Of a DNA stretch of 64,000 bases, positions 1-12,600 are shown in pieces. Positions within the stretch are counted from its first letter, which is position 1, and every line of letters starts with the position of its first letter. The notes under the pieces are model-generated. The model worked only from the letters and a program-made list of their open reading frames with translations, ran no database searches and was not told the origin of the DNA. A program made the translations under genes and the position numbers. The stretch comes from Corynespora cassiicola (lineage: Eukaryota; Ascomycota; Dothideomycetes; Pleosporales; Corynesporascaceae): contig JAEUWY010000002.1 in assembly GCA_022059125.1 (NCBI GenBank), positions 1-64,000 on the forward strand. The letters run 5' to 3'.

Positions 1-907
1 CTACGATAAGTATCTAGATAAGCTAGAACCTTCTAGGTCTCTAAACTGATAGCTCTAAGTATAGAAGTAAAGAATAGAGAATATAGATTACCTGCAAAAT
101 AATAAAGTAAAATAGAATAGTTATTAGATGTCTATTTAGAACTTCTTTTAAACCCGCCCTCGAAACTTTCTAGACCTAACTACTAGTTTTTTTTATTTTT
201 ATTAAAAATTAGATTACTATTACTATTAGATTTCTTTAACTTAGACTTATTCTTAAACTCTAGTAATATTCTATCTAATCTATCTGCCTGCTAAAACTAT
301 TTTACTAAAAAAAACTTAGTAGATTTAGCAGTTTTTTTTTTATTTACGCGAACTAAGCTACGTAAAAAAACTATTTTTAAGTTAGCTAGCTTCTAATTTA
401 TTTTTTTTATACTCTGCTAGACCGCTTTTAAAGTTATATAAATAGCTAGTAATACTTTTTTAGTCTGTATGCGTCCCGACTTCGCTCTAGTTATTTAAAC
501 TATTATTAAAACAGCTTTAGCCGCAATTTTTACTGTAGTAGTTAAAGTAGAATTATTTAGATTCTTTTTCTAGTTATTTATAGTCTGTACTAATGCTTTG
601 TACTCAGCAGCGCAGTACTTTAAAATCTAAAATAGAGTATTAGCTAATTATTCTGAATGCGTACTAAGTTAGATATATACCAGCTTATATAAACCTTTCT
701 AAGCAGTACAGTACTTATACTTTTTACTTAAAGTTAACTTAAATTTAAAGTTAATTATATGTTTTTTTGCTAATGCGCGACAGGCGCGTAAATATATTTT
801 ATAGTAAACTATTAATAAAGTACTAGATAGAACTAAAATAGATATTATAAAGTAAATTAGAAGGCTGATTTAAAAATAGAAAGCTCTAAAAAAGATTAGT
901 AGAGGTA
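1..907 (+). mobile_element. 3' part of a RIP-degraded Ty3/gypsy element (family B, copy B')
   Basis: This stretch matches 14,925-15,800 of the complete B element further right, in the same orientation, differing mostly by C/T and G/A transitions. It holds the tail after the integrase and chromodomain. The element is interrupted at the 5-bp target AGGTA (903-907) by gypsy element A1 and resumes at 7,677. Its 5' part lies before the window. No open frame survives. Confidence 0.75.
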
Positions 908-1350
908 TGTTAAGGCTGTGCTACAAGCTATGAGCGAGGCTAGAAAGCAAGTAGCTGCTTAGGTTAATTCTCAGAGATAAGTACTAGTAAAGTCACGTGA
1001 GTAAAACGATATGCGATATGCTGTACGGGTCTCCGTGTTAGCGATAGAGCATAATAAGTTAATAGTTAATTCTAAACAATAGATTTGCTAACAAGATAAA
1101 TATAATTATACAGTATAATTATGCGAACTATATACTTAATAGTAACCGCGCTCACCTATACCCATTATAAACGCTTACTATTAGTACTTATAAGCGCTTA
1201 CTTTGCTAAGACGTAAGCTCTAAATTACAGATTCTTTTTAGTTACGTAATGTAGTACAGCAGTTCCTTCTCAGGCGCGTAATTATATATATAATTAGAGC
1301 CGCGCTTTTAATGTTGCTTACCCAGATTCTTCTAAGACTGTATTATAATA
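908..1350 (-). repeat. LTR of element A1 (3' LTR by orientation)
   Basis: 443 bp starting TGTTAAGG and ending TATTATAATA, the same length as the partner at 7,229-7,671. The pair differs by transitions. Further family members are at 17,221-17,663 and 32,287-32,730. Confidence 0.85.
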
Positions 1351-4300
1351 CTATTCCCCTCTTCCCAGAATTTGTCCTCGAATTATATAACTAATTAGTA
1401 GTTTTACTTATAAACGCTGTTGCCCCGCGTTTTATAAGTATAACCAGTGTATTATATCTTCTAACTCTTAAGCACGTTGTATTTATTTTGCGTCCGAAAT
1501 TCGTCGCGTAAACGTTATTTCTTCTTTTTCTTATAATAAGTGTTTTGCCTTTAGTTAAGATTGCTTCGTTATACCCAATTCTCGCCTGAAGTATACTAAG
1601 TGTACTAAACTTAGCCGCCTCTGCGTAAGCTTATTATAGAAGTCGCTTAACCGTACTCGCGATAAGTACTAAAAAAAAATAGATAAAAATAAGAAATTGT
1701 TAGCGCAGGTAATATCTTAGTTAATACAGAATAAAAAGATATTAAAACAGGCTGAAAAGCGTGCGAAGAAGAAAGCGCTTTATCTAGCATTAGAGATAGA
1801 AGAAAATAGCGAGTTAGACGCTGCTTAATCTATAGACTGTCCTGCTGCTAATACTCTAGTTAGGTTTTCGCCTGCGATATAGTCTATAATAAACTTTATT
1901 AATTCTGCTGTTGCTCTTTTTAATAATAGTCTAACAGTATTAAGTAATTTCTGAAGTTAGTTTCTGGTTTCTATGTATTCTCGGATTCAGAGTAACCTTT
2001 CTATTTAACTAGGTATTCTTATCCTCTAAGTAATTGTTAATATGCTTTTACCTTCTTAACTTTAAATTTAACTTTTTCCTCTGTTTCGTAGTAGAAGTGT
2101 TTTTAGACTAGTATTTCGGCGTCAGCGGGTTCTAATAGTAATACGTAGAATACTAAGTATATTCTAGCATTAGTAGGAAGTTGAAGTTTATAGTTAACTA
2201 GTCCCTTTCGTTCTAGAATTAAAAATAGTCCGATCTTAACGTGATCCAATTTTTTGCTTAGTCGTATTATTCGAAAGTTTTTTATAAAAAAATACACTTT
2301 ATCTCCTCTCTTTAGCTAAGGTGCTATTTTTTATTTTTAGTTAATATAAGAAATAGTCTTGCGTTGTGCTGTTTCGATATTCTTCTGTAATTGTTCGTGA
2401 AGTTCTCGTAGTTCTTCTAATTTATCTATTACTTAACTTGCAACTGGCTTAATTCGTTCTTCTTTAATTCTTAGTAATAGAAGATTTAGGTGTGTCCCGT
2501 GTAATGCGTAATAAGGAGATTGTTTTATTGTTACTGATTCTCTGTTGTTAAATGCTAGTTGTGCTATAAATAGTAGTAATATCTAATTATTCTGTTTTTG
2601 GTTGCTATACATCCGTAGGTATGTTTTTATAGTCTAGTTTGTTCTTTCTGTTTAACCGTCTGTCTATAAATAATATACCGTTAATAATTTTTTTTTAATT
2701 CTGATAGCTGATATTAATGTCGTCTAATAGTTTAACGTGAAGAGCTTGTCTCTGTTACTAATAGTTAATTAAAGTAATCCGTAATACCTAACTACGCGAT
2801 CTAGAATAACCTGTGCTAGTTCTAGTGCAGTGTAGTTATCTCTAAATAGAATTATCTCTGTATATTTTGTGAATCTGTCTATAACTACTAGAATAGCATT
2901 ATAAAATACTTTAGAAACTGGGTTCTGAGACGTTAGTAGTCCAGTAACAAAGTCTATAGCAATGTCTGTTTAGAGTTTATCTGGTATTTCTACAGCTTGT
3001 AGTTCTCCGTACTAAGCGTGCGTGCTGTGCTTATTCCTTTAATATATTATACATTTCTTAATAAACTTTGTTACTTTGTTTTTTAATCCAGAGATGTCGT
3101 ACGTCCGTTGTATTAATTTAATTATTTATTCGACATCTAGGTGTCCGTGTAACAGATTTTTGTAATACTACTAGATAATAGTTTAATAAAGTTTTTCTGG
3201 TACTTATTAATGTACTGTTATAATAAGATTAATGCTGCGTGCTGGTCCTAAAGTGCTGTCTAGCGCTTGTTTAAAAATAGCAGCTTTATTTATTAACTTA
3301 GTTTCTGTAATGTCCGTTCTTCGGCTTAAAACGTCTACTTTTCCGTTTTCTTTGCCTAGTATGTAGATAATTTTAAATTTGTATTATCCTAGTTTTTTAC
3401 TCTATCTAGTATGTTGTCGATCTAATAGTTTGGTTATTGTAAATGTTATTAGGTTTTTATAATCTGAATATACCGTGAGTTCCGAACAGCTCTCTGCATA
3501 GATTCTCTAATATTTAAAAAAGTCTATAATAGCAAGTAGCTCTTTATTGTAAACATCGTAATTTTTTTTAGCTCCGCTGAACTTCCTTAAATAATAAGTA
3601 ATTAGGTGCTATTTGCCTTCTTTTTTTTAGTTAATATATGCTTCTATTGCTAGGTCTGATGCATCTGTTTCTATACGTAAAGGTTTTCTACTAGTAAAGG
3701 ATATAAGAACCGGTAGTAATATGCTTGCTTTTTTAAGTGTCTTAAAAGCTTACTGTTGGTCTGTATTTTATTTAAATAGTACATTCTTTCTTGTTAACTT
3801 CGTGAGCGGTAATGCCTTCTCTAAGTAGTAATTAATAAACTACCTGTTAAAGTTGCAGAATTCTAAAAAGAATTATATATTTTTAACGTTCTTTAGCGTT
3901 AGCCAGTTCTTAACTACTTTAATTTTCTTTAGACTAATCTTAACTCCGTATCTTCCTATAATATGTTCTAAGAATTCAACTTCTTTTTTGTGGAATTCAC
4001 ATTTCTCTAGTTTAAGTCATAGCCCTGCTTTTTCTAAACATTCTAGTACTGTTTGTACGTGCTAGATATATTTCTTAAAATCTTTAGAAAAGACTAAGAT
4101 GTTATCTAGATATGCGATAACAAATATGTTTAGGTGTGCTTTTAATACGTTGTTAATAAGTGCCTGATATGTCGCAGGTGCGTTAGTAAAACCGAATAGT
4201 ATTACAAAATATTTATAGTGCCTATACCGCGTCCGGAATGCTGTTTTTTATTTTTTACCTTTCTTTATGCGTATCAGGTTGTACGCGCCTCAGAGATCTA

Positions 4301-7228
4301 AAGCTATAAATATCTGTGCTCCAGATAGCCTATCTCTAAGCTTTTAAATGTTCGGTAGTAGATATCTATTCTTAATTATAATATTATTAAATTTTCTAAA
4401 ATCCACACATAACCGTAGAAATTCATCTTTCTTAGAAACGAAAATAATCAGGTATTCCGCCTCTGACGTTGATTCGCGTATAAAACCTTTTTTAAAGTTT
4501 TTATTAAAGTATACTCGTAATACTACAAGCTCTTTTTCTAATAAACTGTAGATAGGCTCGAAAGTTAGATACTTTTTTTTCTAAAAGGCTATTTCGCAGT
4601 TCCAGAGCTAATACTTAAATAACGCTCTATCGTCTACCTTTTCTCGAAAAAGTAGTTTCTATTTGCTGTATTTTTCGGGGATTTTAGAAGTTACGCGAAT
4701 TGTCTTTAAAACTCTTACTTCTTTATTTAGTAGCTTTTTATTAGATCTAGCGGAGTCGACCTTTCTTTTCAAAAGCGTTTTATTTAATTTTTTGCTGTCT
4801 ATATTATTCAGCGTAATTTTATCTACTATTAAATACTGCTAATGCGTAGGTTCTGATATAATAGCGCAGTTACATTCTATAAATAAAAGCTTCTTTTTTG
4901 CCTAGTCGATGTATAGGTTATACTTTCTAAACTATAGAAGTTCTAAAATAACGTTGTAGATAGCCGTGTTTATAATATCAAAGAAAATCTCTTTCTAGTG
5001 TCTCTAGATGCTTATAATAGTCGTAGCTTCTTAATTTATTAATGCTTTTCCTGGTATTTTTCTTCCAGTTGCTGTGTAGAGGAAATAGAGTCGCTTATAG
5101 ATATATATTTTTGCTTTACTACGCTTTACAGCCTGCTGTAAAAAGTAGTTACGCTAAGCCTCTGTATCTAATAATACCTTTATCTAGTATCTATTAAGCT
5201 TAACAGATAGCTTAACTAAATTTTCTAAGTTAGTAGCGCACAATACTTTGGGTCGATTCCAGGCGCTAGATACTGTTCTAAAAAAAACTTATTACTAAAT
5301 CTATATAAGCGTTTTTTATTCTAGTAACGTTCGCAATTTTTGTGTAGACATATTTACTAAAAATCTTGCGTATATTTTCTGTTAACTAGCATGTTTATTG
5401 CGAGTTCTTTGTTTTTATTTATTTTAGAAAAGTATTATACTTGTTATTTATTCTATAGGTGAGTGTCGTATATATGTGTTTCGCAGTTAAACTACTATTA
5501 CGTATATTTGCGTGGTTTCTTCAGAAACTATTCTGCTGCTGCCTTATCTAAGTAATAGATCTAGCATTAGTCTTTTCTACAGGATGTCTATAAGTAGCTT
5601 ACATGCTTTAAATTTTTTAGATTTAGATAGTATTGCAGTTTTTACGTGTTTCAGCTTCGTAGAAAGTTTAAAACTGTGTTTAGTTCGCTGTTAGAGTCTG
5701 GTAGAACTCCCAGTTTAATTTCTAAATCTAGTTAGCTAACTTATTTCTATGTTTTAGAACTGCGTCGTTGTCGGCGTTCCTCTAAATCTTAGTTTTTTTT
5801 GTCTAAGTTGTAGTGCTTTTTTAACCGTTTGCGCGTTACAGGTAATTTTTTCTACTATACAGGCGTTTTTGTCGAATCTCTTCTATATTTCTTAAAAGCT
5901 TCGGCTAATTTTTGTATCTCTTTAAAGTTTTTATTTATTCTAAATTGTATAAGTTCGGGTAGCGTGCTGCTATCGCTGTTTTTTTTAAACTCGTAACTAG
6001 CGTTGCTTAAATAGTTTTTATAATCGTGTACTTCGCGAAAGGCTTCTTCTTTTTTAGAGCTAAGTTCTTTAAATTTAACTTTTTTAAAGATGTTTCTAGG
6101 CTCTGTTTAAGTGCTTTTGTCTTAATACTAAACACAATTAAAAAATTTCTCCGTTTTTCTGTTTCGCAGTGGTTCGCTGTCGCAGATAAATTCTGTTTTA
6201 TAAAATCTATTTATAATAACTTTCTATTTATTGTCTGCGTCGGATTTGTTATTTAGAGTAGTTTGCAATACATTTAGCTGTTAAATAACTTTGTTTTTTA
6301 ATTAACAGTTTCTTGCAATATAGCCTGTCTTTCCACACGCGTAGTAAGTTATAGCCCTACTTTTAAGCTTATCGTTTCTCTTTTTATTACCTCTTTTTCC
6401 CGCTTTCTGGATATTACCGAGAACTATTAGTTTATTACTATAGGTGTTACGAGTAAGATACGTTACTTTACGTTCAACTCGTTTACTAGTGTTAGCGTTG
6501 TAGTACTCTTTGCTATAACTTAGTTTAGTACGTTATTTGTATTTTAGGTTCCAGTTTTAGCGTAATTCTATTCGTAATTTGTACAGTTTCTAATTAATAT
6601 TAATAAACTCGTTTATAAGTTGTTTAAATGTATTAAGCTAAGCTCTAGAACGCATAAGTTCTTTTTTAACGTTAGACTTAAGTCCTTAACAGTATATCGT
6701 TATAAGTGCTTTATTATTCTATTTAGTAAGGATCGACAGTTGCTAAAATTCGTTAGCATAGTTAGCAGCTAAAGCCTATTATTTAAGATATTAGATAGCT
6801 TGTCTAGTAATTGTATTCTTGTTAAAAACTCCGAAAACTTATTTAATCTTTTCCTTAAATTCGTTAAAGTCTTCTATCTATTCGTTAACGTTATCGTTGG
6901 CTTCGCCGTCCTTATACTTAATAAGAGCTAGTTTAATCTATTAAAGTGCTTTACTTTTTATATACGTAGCTGCGAACATAACGCGTTTTTTGTTTTTAAT
7001 ATTTTTACTTTAGAAGTCGAAAAATAAGTCGAGCTATAAAAGCCAGTCTTTAAGCTTGCTTCGTTCTCTATAGTAGAGGTCAGGTATTACTACTTTAATA
7101 GAATTATTGTTTACTGTATTAGGTTGTACAATTACACTAGTAGTAGTTTTAGTACTAACAGTGCTACTGGTTAGGGTTAAGGGTGCGCGTAATTCTGAAG
7201 TGGTACTTATTTTAAAAAGTGTTTACAA
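1351..7228 (-). pseudogene. Degraded gag-pol of gypsy element A1
   Basis: Translating the minus strand and reading through stops gives the Ty3/gypsy order. A CCHC-like knuckle (YACGKTGYIARNC) lies near 6,310-6,350. The reverse transcriptase active site AYLDNILVFSK is at about 4,085-4,128; the usual YLDD has become YLDN, a G-to-A change. RNase H lies near 3,290-3,480. An integrase core reading ILVVIDRFTKYTEIILF lies near 2,865-2,935. An integrase GPY/F-type tail (KLDHVKIG, then LQLPTNARI and LLEPADAE) is the only sizeable open frame, 2,103-2,297. The order gag-RT-RH-IN is that of Ty3/gypsy. It cannot be expressed as it stands. Confidence 0.8.
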
Positions 7229-7671
7229 TGTTAAAGCTGTGCTATAAGCTATAAGCGAGGCTAGAGAGCAAATAGCTGCTTAGATTAATTTTTAAAGATA
7301 AGTACTAGTAGAGTCACGTGAGTAAAATAATGTGCGATATGCTGTACGGGTCTCCGTGTTAGCGATAGAGCACGATAGGTTAATAGTTAATTCCAAACGA
7401 TAGATTTGCTAATAAGATGAATATAATTATACAGTACAATTGTGCAAACTATATACTTAATAGTAACCGCGCTCACCTATACCTATTATAAGCGCTTACT
7501 ATTAGTATTTATAAGCGCTTACTTTGCTAAGGCGTAAGCTCTAAATTACAGATTTTTTTTAGTTACGTAATGTGGCACAGCAGTTCCTCCTCAGGCGCGT
7601 AATTATATATATAATTAGAGCTGCGCCCTCGATGTTGCTTGCCCGGGTCCTTCTGAGACCGTATTATAATA
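7229..7671 (-). repeat. LTR of element A1 (5' LTR by orientation)
   Basis: 443 bp starting TGTTAAAG, partner of 908-1,350, with the target duplication AGGTA immediately to its right. Confidence 0.85.
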
Positions 7672-7676
7672 AGGTA

Positions 7677-8308
7677 CTAGATCTGAAACAGACTACTTAC
7701 AGAACGCAATAAGTAAAAAAAAAAAAAAAAAAAAAAAAAAGCTAAAAGACTAAATTTATATCTGTTAGATAGCAGCTTTATAAAAGTATTTTGTTAGTTA
7801 CGTAAACGCGTAACGCTTTTTTTTATAAAATACTAAAAGTAAAAAGTAAATAATAAAATAAAGTGCTCTGCTTTTAACAAAAAATATTTACGTTTTTTTT
7901 AAATAGGCTATAACTTAGAACAGATTAGAACGATCTGTCTACTAAAAAAAAGATAATATAATAAACTTCGTTTATATAAAGTCTAAATATATTTATTTTT
8001 AAGTATTACGCACGTAATTTAAAACTTTACATCTAATTTCTAGCTTTTAACATCTAACTCAGCTCTAATCTTTTATTTTTTTATACTCTCTTATAATAAC
8101 TAAAAAATAGAACTAGACTAGACTTAGAATAAGATACTAAAGGGAAACTATAAAAGGTTATAATAGTTCTAAATAGTTCTGTAGTTTAGAAATGTTCTTT
8201 TATACAAAACCTATAGATTCCGACTTGTAATTATTCTCTAGTTCTGTAAACCTTTGTTCTAAGTAGTACCTGAGCCGTATCGGAGACAAGTCGCTCTGTG
8301 TTCTTACA
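7677..8308 (+). mobile_element. Remaining 3' end and LTR of gypsy element B'
   Basis: This continues element B' to the right of A1 and matches 15,790-16,422. It ends with a 352-bp LTR at 7,957-8,308, preceded by an A-rich polypurine tract. The LTR length equals both LTRs of the complete B element. A long poly(A) run interrupts 7,710-7,740. Confidence 0.75.
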
Positions 8309-9288
8309 ATAAGTAAGTGTTGTATATATATATTTCGCAGTTAAACTACTGTTACATATATTTATATAGTTTTTTTAGAAACTATTCTGCAGCTGCTTTA
8401 TCTAAATAGTAAATCTAATATTAGTTTTCTCTGCAGAATATCTATAAGTAGCTTATATACTTTAAATTTTTTAATTTTAAGTAGTATTATAGTTTTTACG
8501 TGTTCCGGCTTCGTAAAAAGTTTAGAACTATATTTAGTTTATTATTAAAGTCTGGTAAAACTTCTAGTTTAATTTCTAAATTTAGTTAGCTAACTTATTT
8601 CTATGTTTTAGAACTATATTATTATCGTCGTTCCTCTAGATCTTAGTTTTTTTTATCTAAGTTATTATATCTTTTTAACCGTTTACGCGTTACAGGTAAT
8701 TCTTTCTACTATATAAGTATTTTTATTAAATTTTTTCTATTTTTTTTATAATTTTCTGCTAGTTTTTATCTTTATATAAAATTTTTATTAACTTTAAATC
8801 TTACGAGTTCAGATAGTATACTGCTATTACTGTCTCGTTTAAACTTATAGCTAGTATTACTTAAATATTTTTTCTTCTCGTATATATTGCGAAAAGCTTC
8901 TTCTCTTTTATAGCTAGATTTTTTAAACTTGATTTTTTTAAAAATACTTCTAGGCTCCGTTTAAGTACTTTTATTTTAATACTAAATATAATTAAAAAAT
9001 TTTTCTATTTTTCTGTTTTGCAGTGGTTCGCTGTTGTAGATAAGTTTTATTTTATAAAATCTATTTATAATAACTTTCTATTTATTGTCTGCGTTAGATT
9101 TGTTATTTAAAATAGTTTATAATATATTTAGCTGTTAAATAACTTTGTTTTTTAATTAACAGTTTTTTATAATATAGCCTGTCTTTCTATATACGTAGTA
9201 AGTTATAGCTTTATTTTTAGACTTATTATTTCTTTTTTTATTATTTTTTTATTCTAATTTCTAGATATTACTAAGAACTATTAGTTTG
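8309..9288 (-). mobile_element. Interior fragment of gypsy element A (copy A2)
   Basis: Matches 5,455-6,430 of A1 (protease/gag side) in the same orientation, heavily RIP-mutated. It ends at GTTTG (9,284-9,288), the target duplication of the inserted B element. Copy A2 resumes at 16,423. Confidence 0.72.
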
Positions 9289-9640
9289 TGTGACGAACCT
9301 CGTTCGCACAAAGTCTGAACATATTCACTTTTAAGCATCGCGCACGTGATTTAGAACTTTACATTTAATTCCCAGCCTCTGATATCTGACTTAGCTCTGA
9401 TTTCTTATTCTTTTATACTCTTCTATAATAACTAAAAAATAGAACTAGACTAGACTTAGAATAAGGTACTAGAGAGAAACTATAAAAGGTTGCGATAGTT
9501 CTAGATAGTTCTGTAGTTTAGAAATATCTTTTTATACAAAATTTATAGGTTCTGATTTGTAATTATTTTCTAGTTCTGTAAACTTTTATTCTAAGTAGTA
9601 TTTAAGCTGTATTAGAGATAAGTCGCTCTGTATTTTTATA
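9289..9640 (+). repeat. 5' LTR of element B
   Basis: 352 bp, less mutated at its start than the other copies (7,957-8,308 and 16,071-16,422). Confidence 0.83.
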
Positions 9641-12600
9641 TTATATTTCTAAACTACTTTTCGCCGGTGACGGCTTAAAAATATTACCTCTCTATTTATT
9701 ATAAAGAGAAGTATAACTAGATAATATACGTATTAGATTAAGTCTGTTCTAAGTTACTACGTACGTTTTTAACTTTTAGTAAAATTAAAATTTTCTAGAT
9801 TTTTTAATAACTAAAGCTTTTAGATTTAAAACTTCTGCTTTTATATAAGTTAGATTATTTTTAGAAAAAACACGTCGTGCGCTAAAGTAGAAACTAAGTA
9901 ACTACTAAGAACCTACTAGAATTAATTCTAATTATTAATGTCTAGCTCTACACACCCGCTAAATATATTTTAAAAAAATACTATTTAAAGATTAAGCCGG
10001 CTGCAAGAGCAGCCTTAACCCTCTAATAATAATTTAGAATCTACTAAATCTCTACTCTAACTTAATAATAACGATTTCTATTCTACACCTATAGAGGTAG
10101 AAATTCTATAGTTATAAGCTAGAATACTAGAACTTAAAGCTGCTGCTGTAGACTTTTCCCTCTAAAATATAAAAAAGTTCTAACTGTTATCTTTAACTCG
10201 CATCTAATAACTATCTAAATTACTTTTAATTTTAGTCTAGCTAAAGTTATTTAAACAGATTTTTAAGATTAAACTTTTTAGCGACAGAAAAACCGTTACT
10301 TTTTTATAATAGCTAGCCTCTATCTAAAACCGCTTTAATATTAACTAGAATTACTATTCTACTAAGTAAGCTTATATAGCGGAAATTTAAAAATATACGT
10401 TAGAACTAGCTCGCGAATACTTAGAGCTCTGTTACTTAGCTAATAACTTTTAAAAATAGTTTTTTAACGCAGAGGAAATGCTTAACTTTCTAAAATTATA
10501 CTTTATTTTAGAAAACGAAAAAGCAGAAAATTAAGTAGCTTTTTACCAGCTGCAGATAGAATAAAAAAAACCTTTTTCTACTTTTAAGATCTAATTTCTA
10601 TCTACTGCTATTAAAAGCAGAGTGCAAAAAAAAAAATAGTTTTTTTACTTATAGAAAAAAATTACTCTAGCCCTGCGAGTTCTAAATTTTAGATTTAAAT
10701 TTCTGTAGAATAACTTTTTTAATAATATAGTAAAATACTTTACCGCTTATAATATAGAGCGCTAAAGTATCTCCGTATCTGCTATTAGCAGAAGTAGAAA
10801 AAGTAACTTTAGTCCCACCTTATATAAAGTTTTAGAGAACTGGAAGTCACCTGGCTTATCCGCAGCATCTATATAAAAAGAAAAAACTATTTACTAATAT
10901 ACTACCTGCGCAGAGTTGTAACTACTATACTAACGCGAAAACAGTAAGCTATTTAAAACAGCTTAGGCTGCAGAAAAGAACTGCTATAACTGTAGTAAGT
11001 AAAACTATTTTATACGTAATTACAACCTCCTGTAAATAAACTAAATTTCTGTTAATAATAATTTATAAAACTAATTTAAAAATGCGATTAATTTTAACAG
11101 ACCGGATCTAGTCTAACCGGGAAACAAGAATATCTAGAAAAAATCTCCGCTTTAGGTTACGGCAAGTACGATTTATTTAATATAAATCTATTAAACTTAT
11201 TAAGAGGCTCTTATTTCTAAATACTCTCTGTTTTTTATTCTAACAGGCTTAAAATCTGTTTATATTCTTTTATTAATACCGGCGCACAAAAATTCTTATT
11301 TATTAATACTTCTATTACGGCATTTTTAGCCCGCACTTTTTAAATACTAATTTAGAAACTGCTTTACTAGGTTAAGATACGCAGTTTCTAAGATTCGATT
11401 AAATTTTTAGTTACTTATTATATCTGTTTTTATCTTCGCCTAGATAGACGTACTATTTTAAATTATTTTTTTATTATTTTTAACCTTAGATCCCAGAACT
11501 GCATTATTAGTCTAAAATAGATAAAAAAGTTTAAGTTTAAACTAGATACGGAATACAACCGAATCGTGTAGCCAGCCTAATATACCTCTTTCTATATATC
11601 TACTCTACCTATTTTCTGACGCCTATATTCTTTTAATATAAGCTAAAGAATAGAGTAAGACATTTTTTATAGAAATGTATTATAAAAAGAAAAATACGCA
11701 AGAAACTAGAGAAGCCTAGAAACTCGTCTGTATTAACTTTAAAAACTTAGATTTTCTAGACCTAAACGCTCTCTTCTAACTAACGTCTAATACTATTCTA
11801 AATTTAGCCGTAATTTTTAGATAACCGCTATATCTGCTAACGCCTTTTATTTCTAAATAAAACAATCTAAAAATAAATTCTTTATAATAACTATTTATAA
11901 GATTAACTGACGAATTCAGAACTTCTATTTTCTAAATAAATCTATTATCTTTTTAACACTAAACCGACTACCCTCTATATACAAATTCTATTAGAATATG
12001 TTTAACCTAAAAGCCGCACTCCATCTCCCTCCACATTAACTATATAATTATAAAATTATTTTAACTAAACCTATTCTAAATAGCTATAGTCTTTTATATA
12101 AGTAAAACTTTAAAAAACTTGAAACTACTTAAGAATTCGTAACAACTTAACTTTAATATAGCTTTATTAAGCAGAGCCGGAGCTTTTTTGTATTATCTAT
12201 TCTTTATATCCGTAAAGTAAATAGAAAACTTAGAGTATACGTTAACTATTATAAACTAAACACTCTTACTTAGAAAAATATCTATCTAATATTTTAAATA
12301 AATAAATTTCTAGTAAAATCTAGTAAAGCTAAGTTTTTTACGAAACTAGATATTTACGCTGCGTTTAATAAAATTCGCATAAACTCTAATAGTAAAGAAT
12401 ATACTACTTTTTAGATATAATACAGAACGTATAAATATAAAGTTCTTCTATTCGGGCTGTGCAACGGTCCAGCTACGTTCTAACAGTATATAAATAACGT
12501 TTTAATAGACTATTTTAACGACTTCTACATCGCATACCTAAACAACATTTTTATCTACTTTAAAAATAAACTAACCTATATTTAGTATATTAAAGCTGTT

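Larger units (their letters stand above)
908..7671 (-). mobile_element. Complete RIP-degraded Ty3/gypsy LTR retrotransposon A1
   Basis: Two direct repeats of 443 bp (908-1,350 and 7,229-7,671) bound a 5.9-kb interior, and the 5-bp target duplication AGGTA flanks it (903-907 and 7,672-7,676). On the minus strand a polypurine tract (GGGAAGAGGGGAATAG) abuts the 908-1,350 LTR, which fixes the orientation. The interior carries, on the minus strand, a degraded gag zinc knuckle, reverse transcriptase, RNase H and integrase, all broken by stops. It is inserted into element B'. The LTR end reads TA rather than CA, as RIP would produce. Confidence 0.88.

Noticed and set aside
3853..6256. Plus-strand frames of 60-76 residues in the left AT-rich block
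   Set aside because: They lie opposite the degraded gag-pol of element A1 and have no family resemblance.
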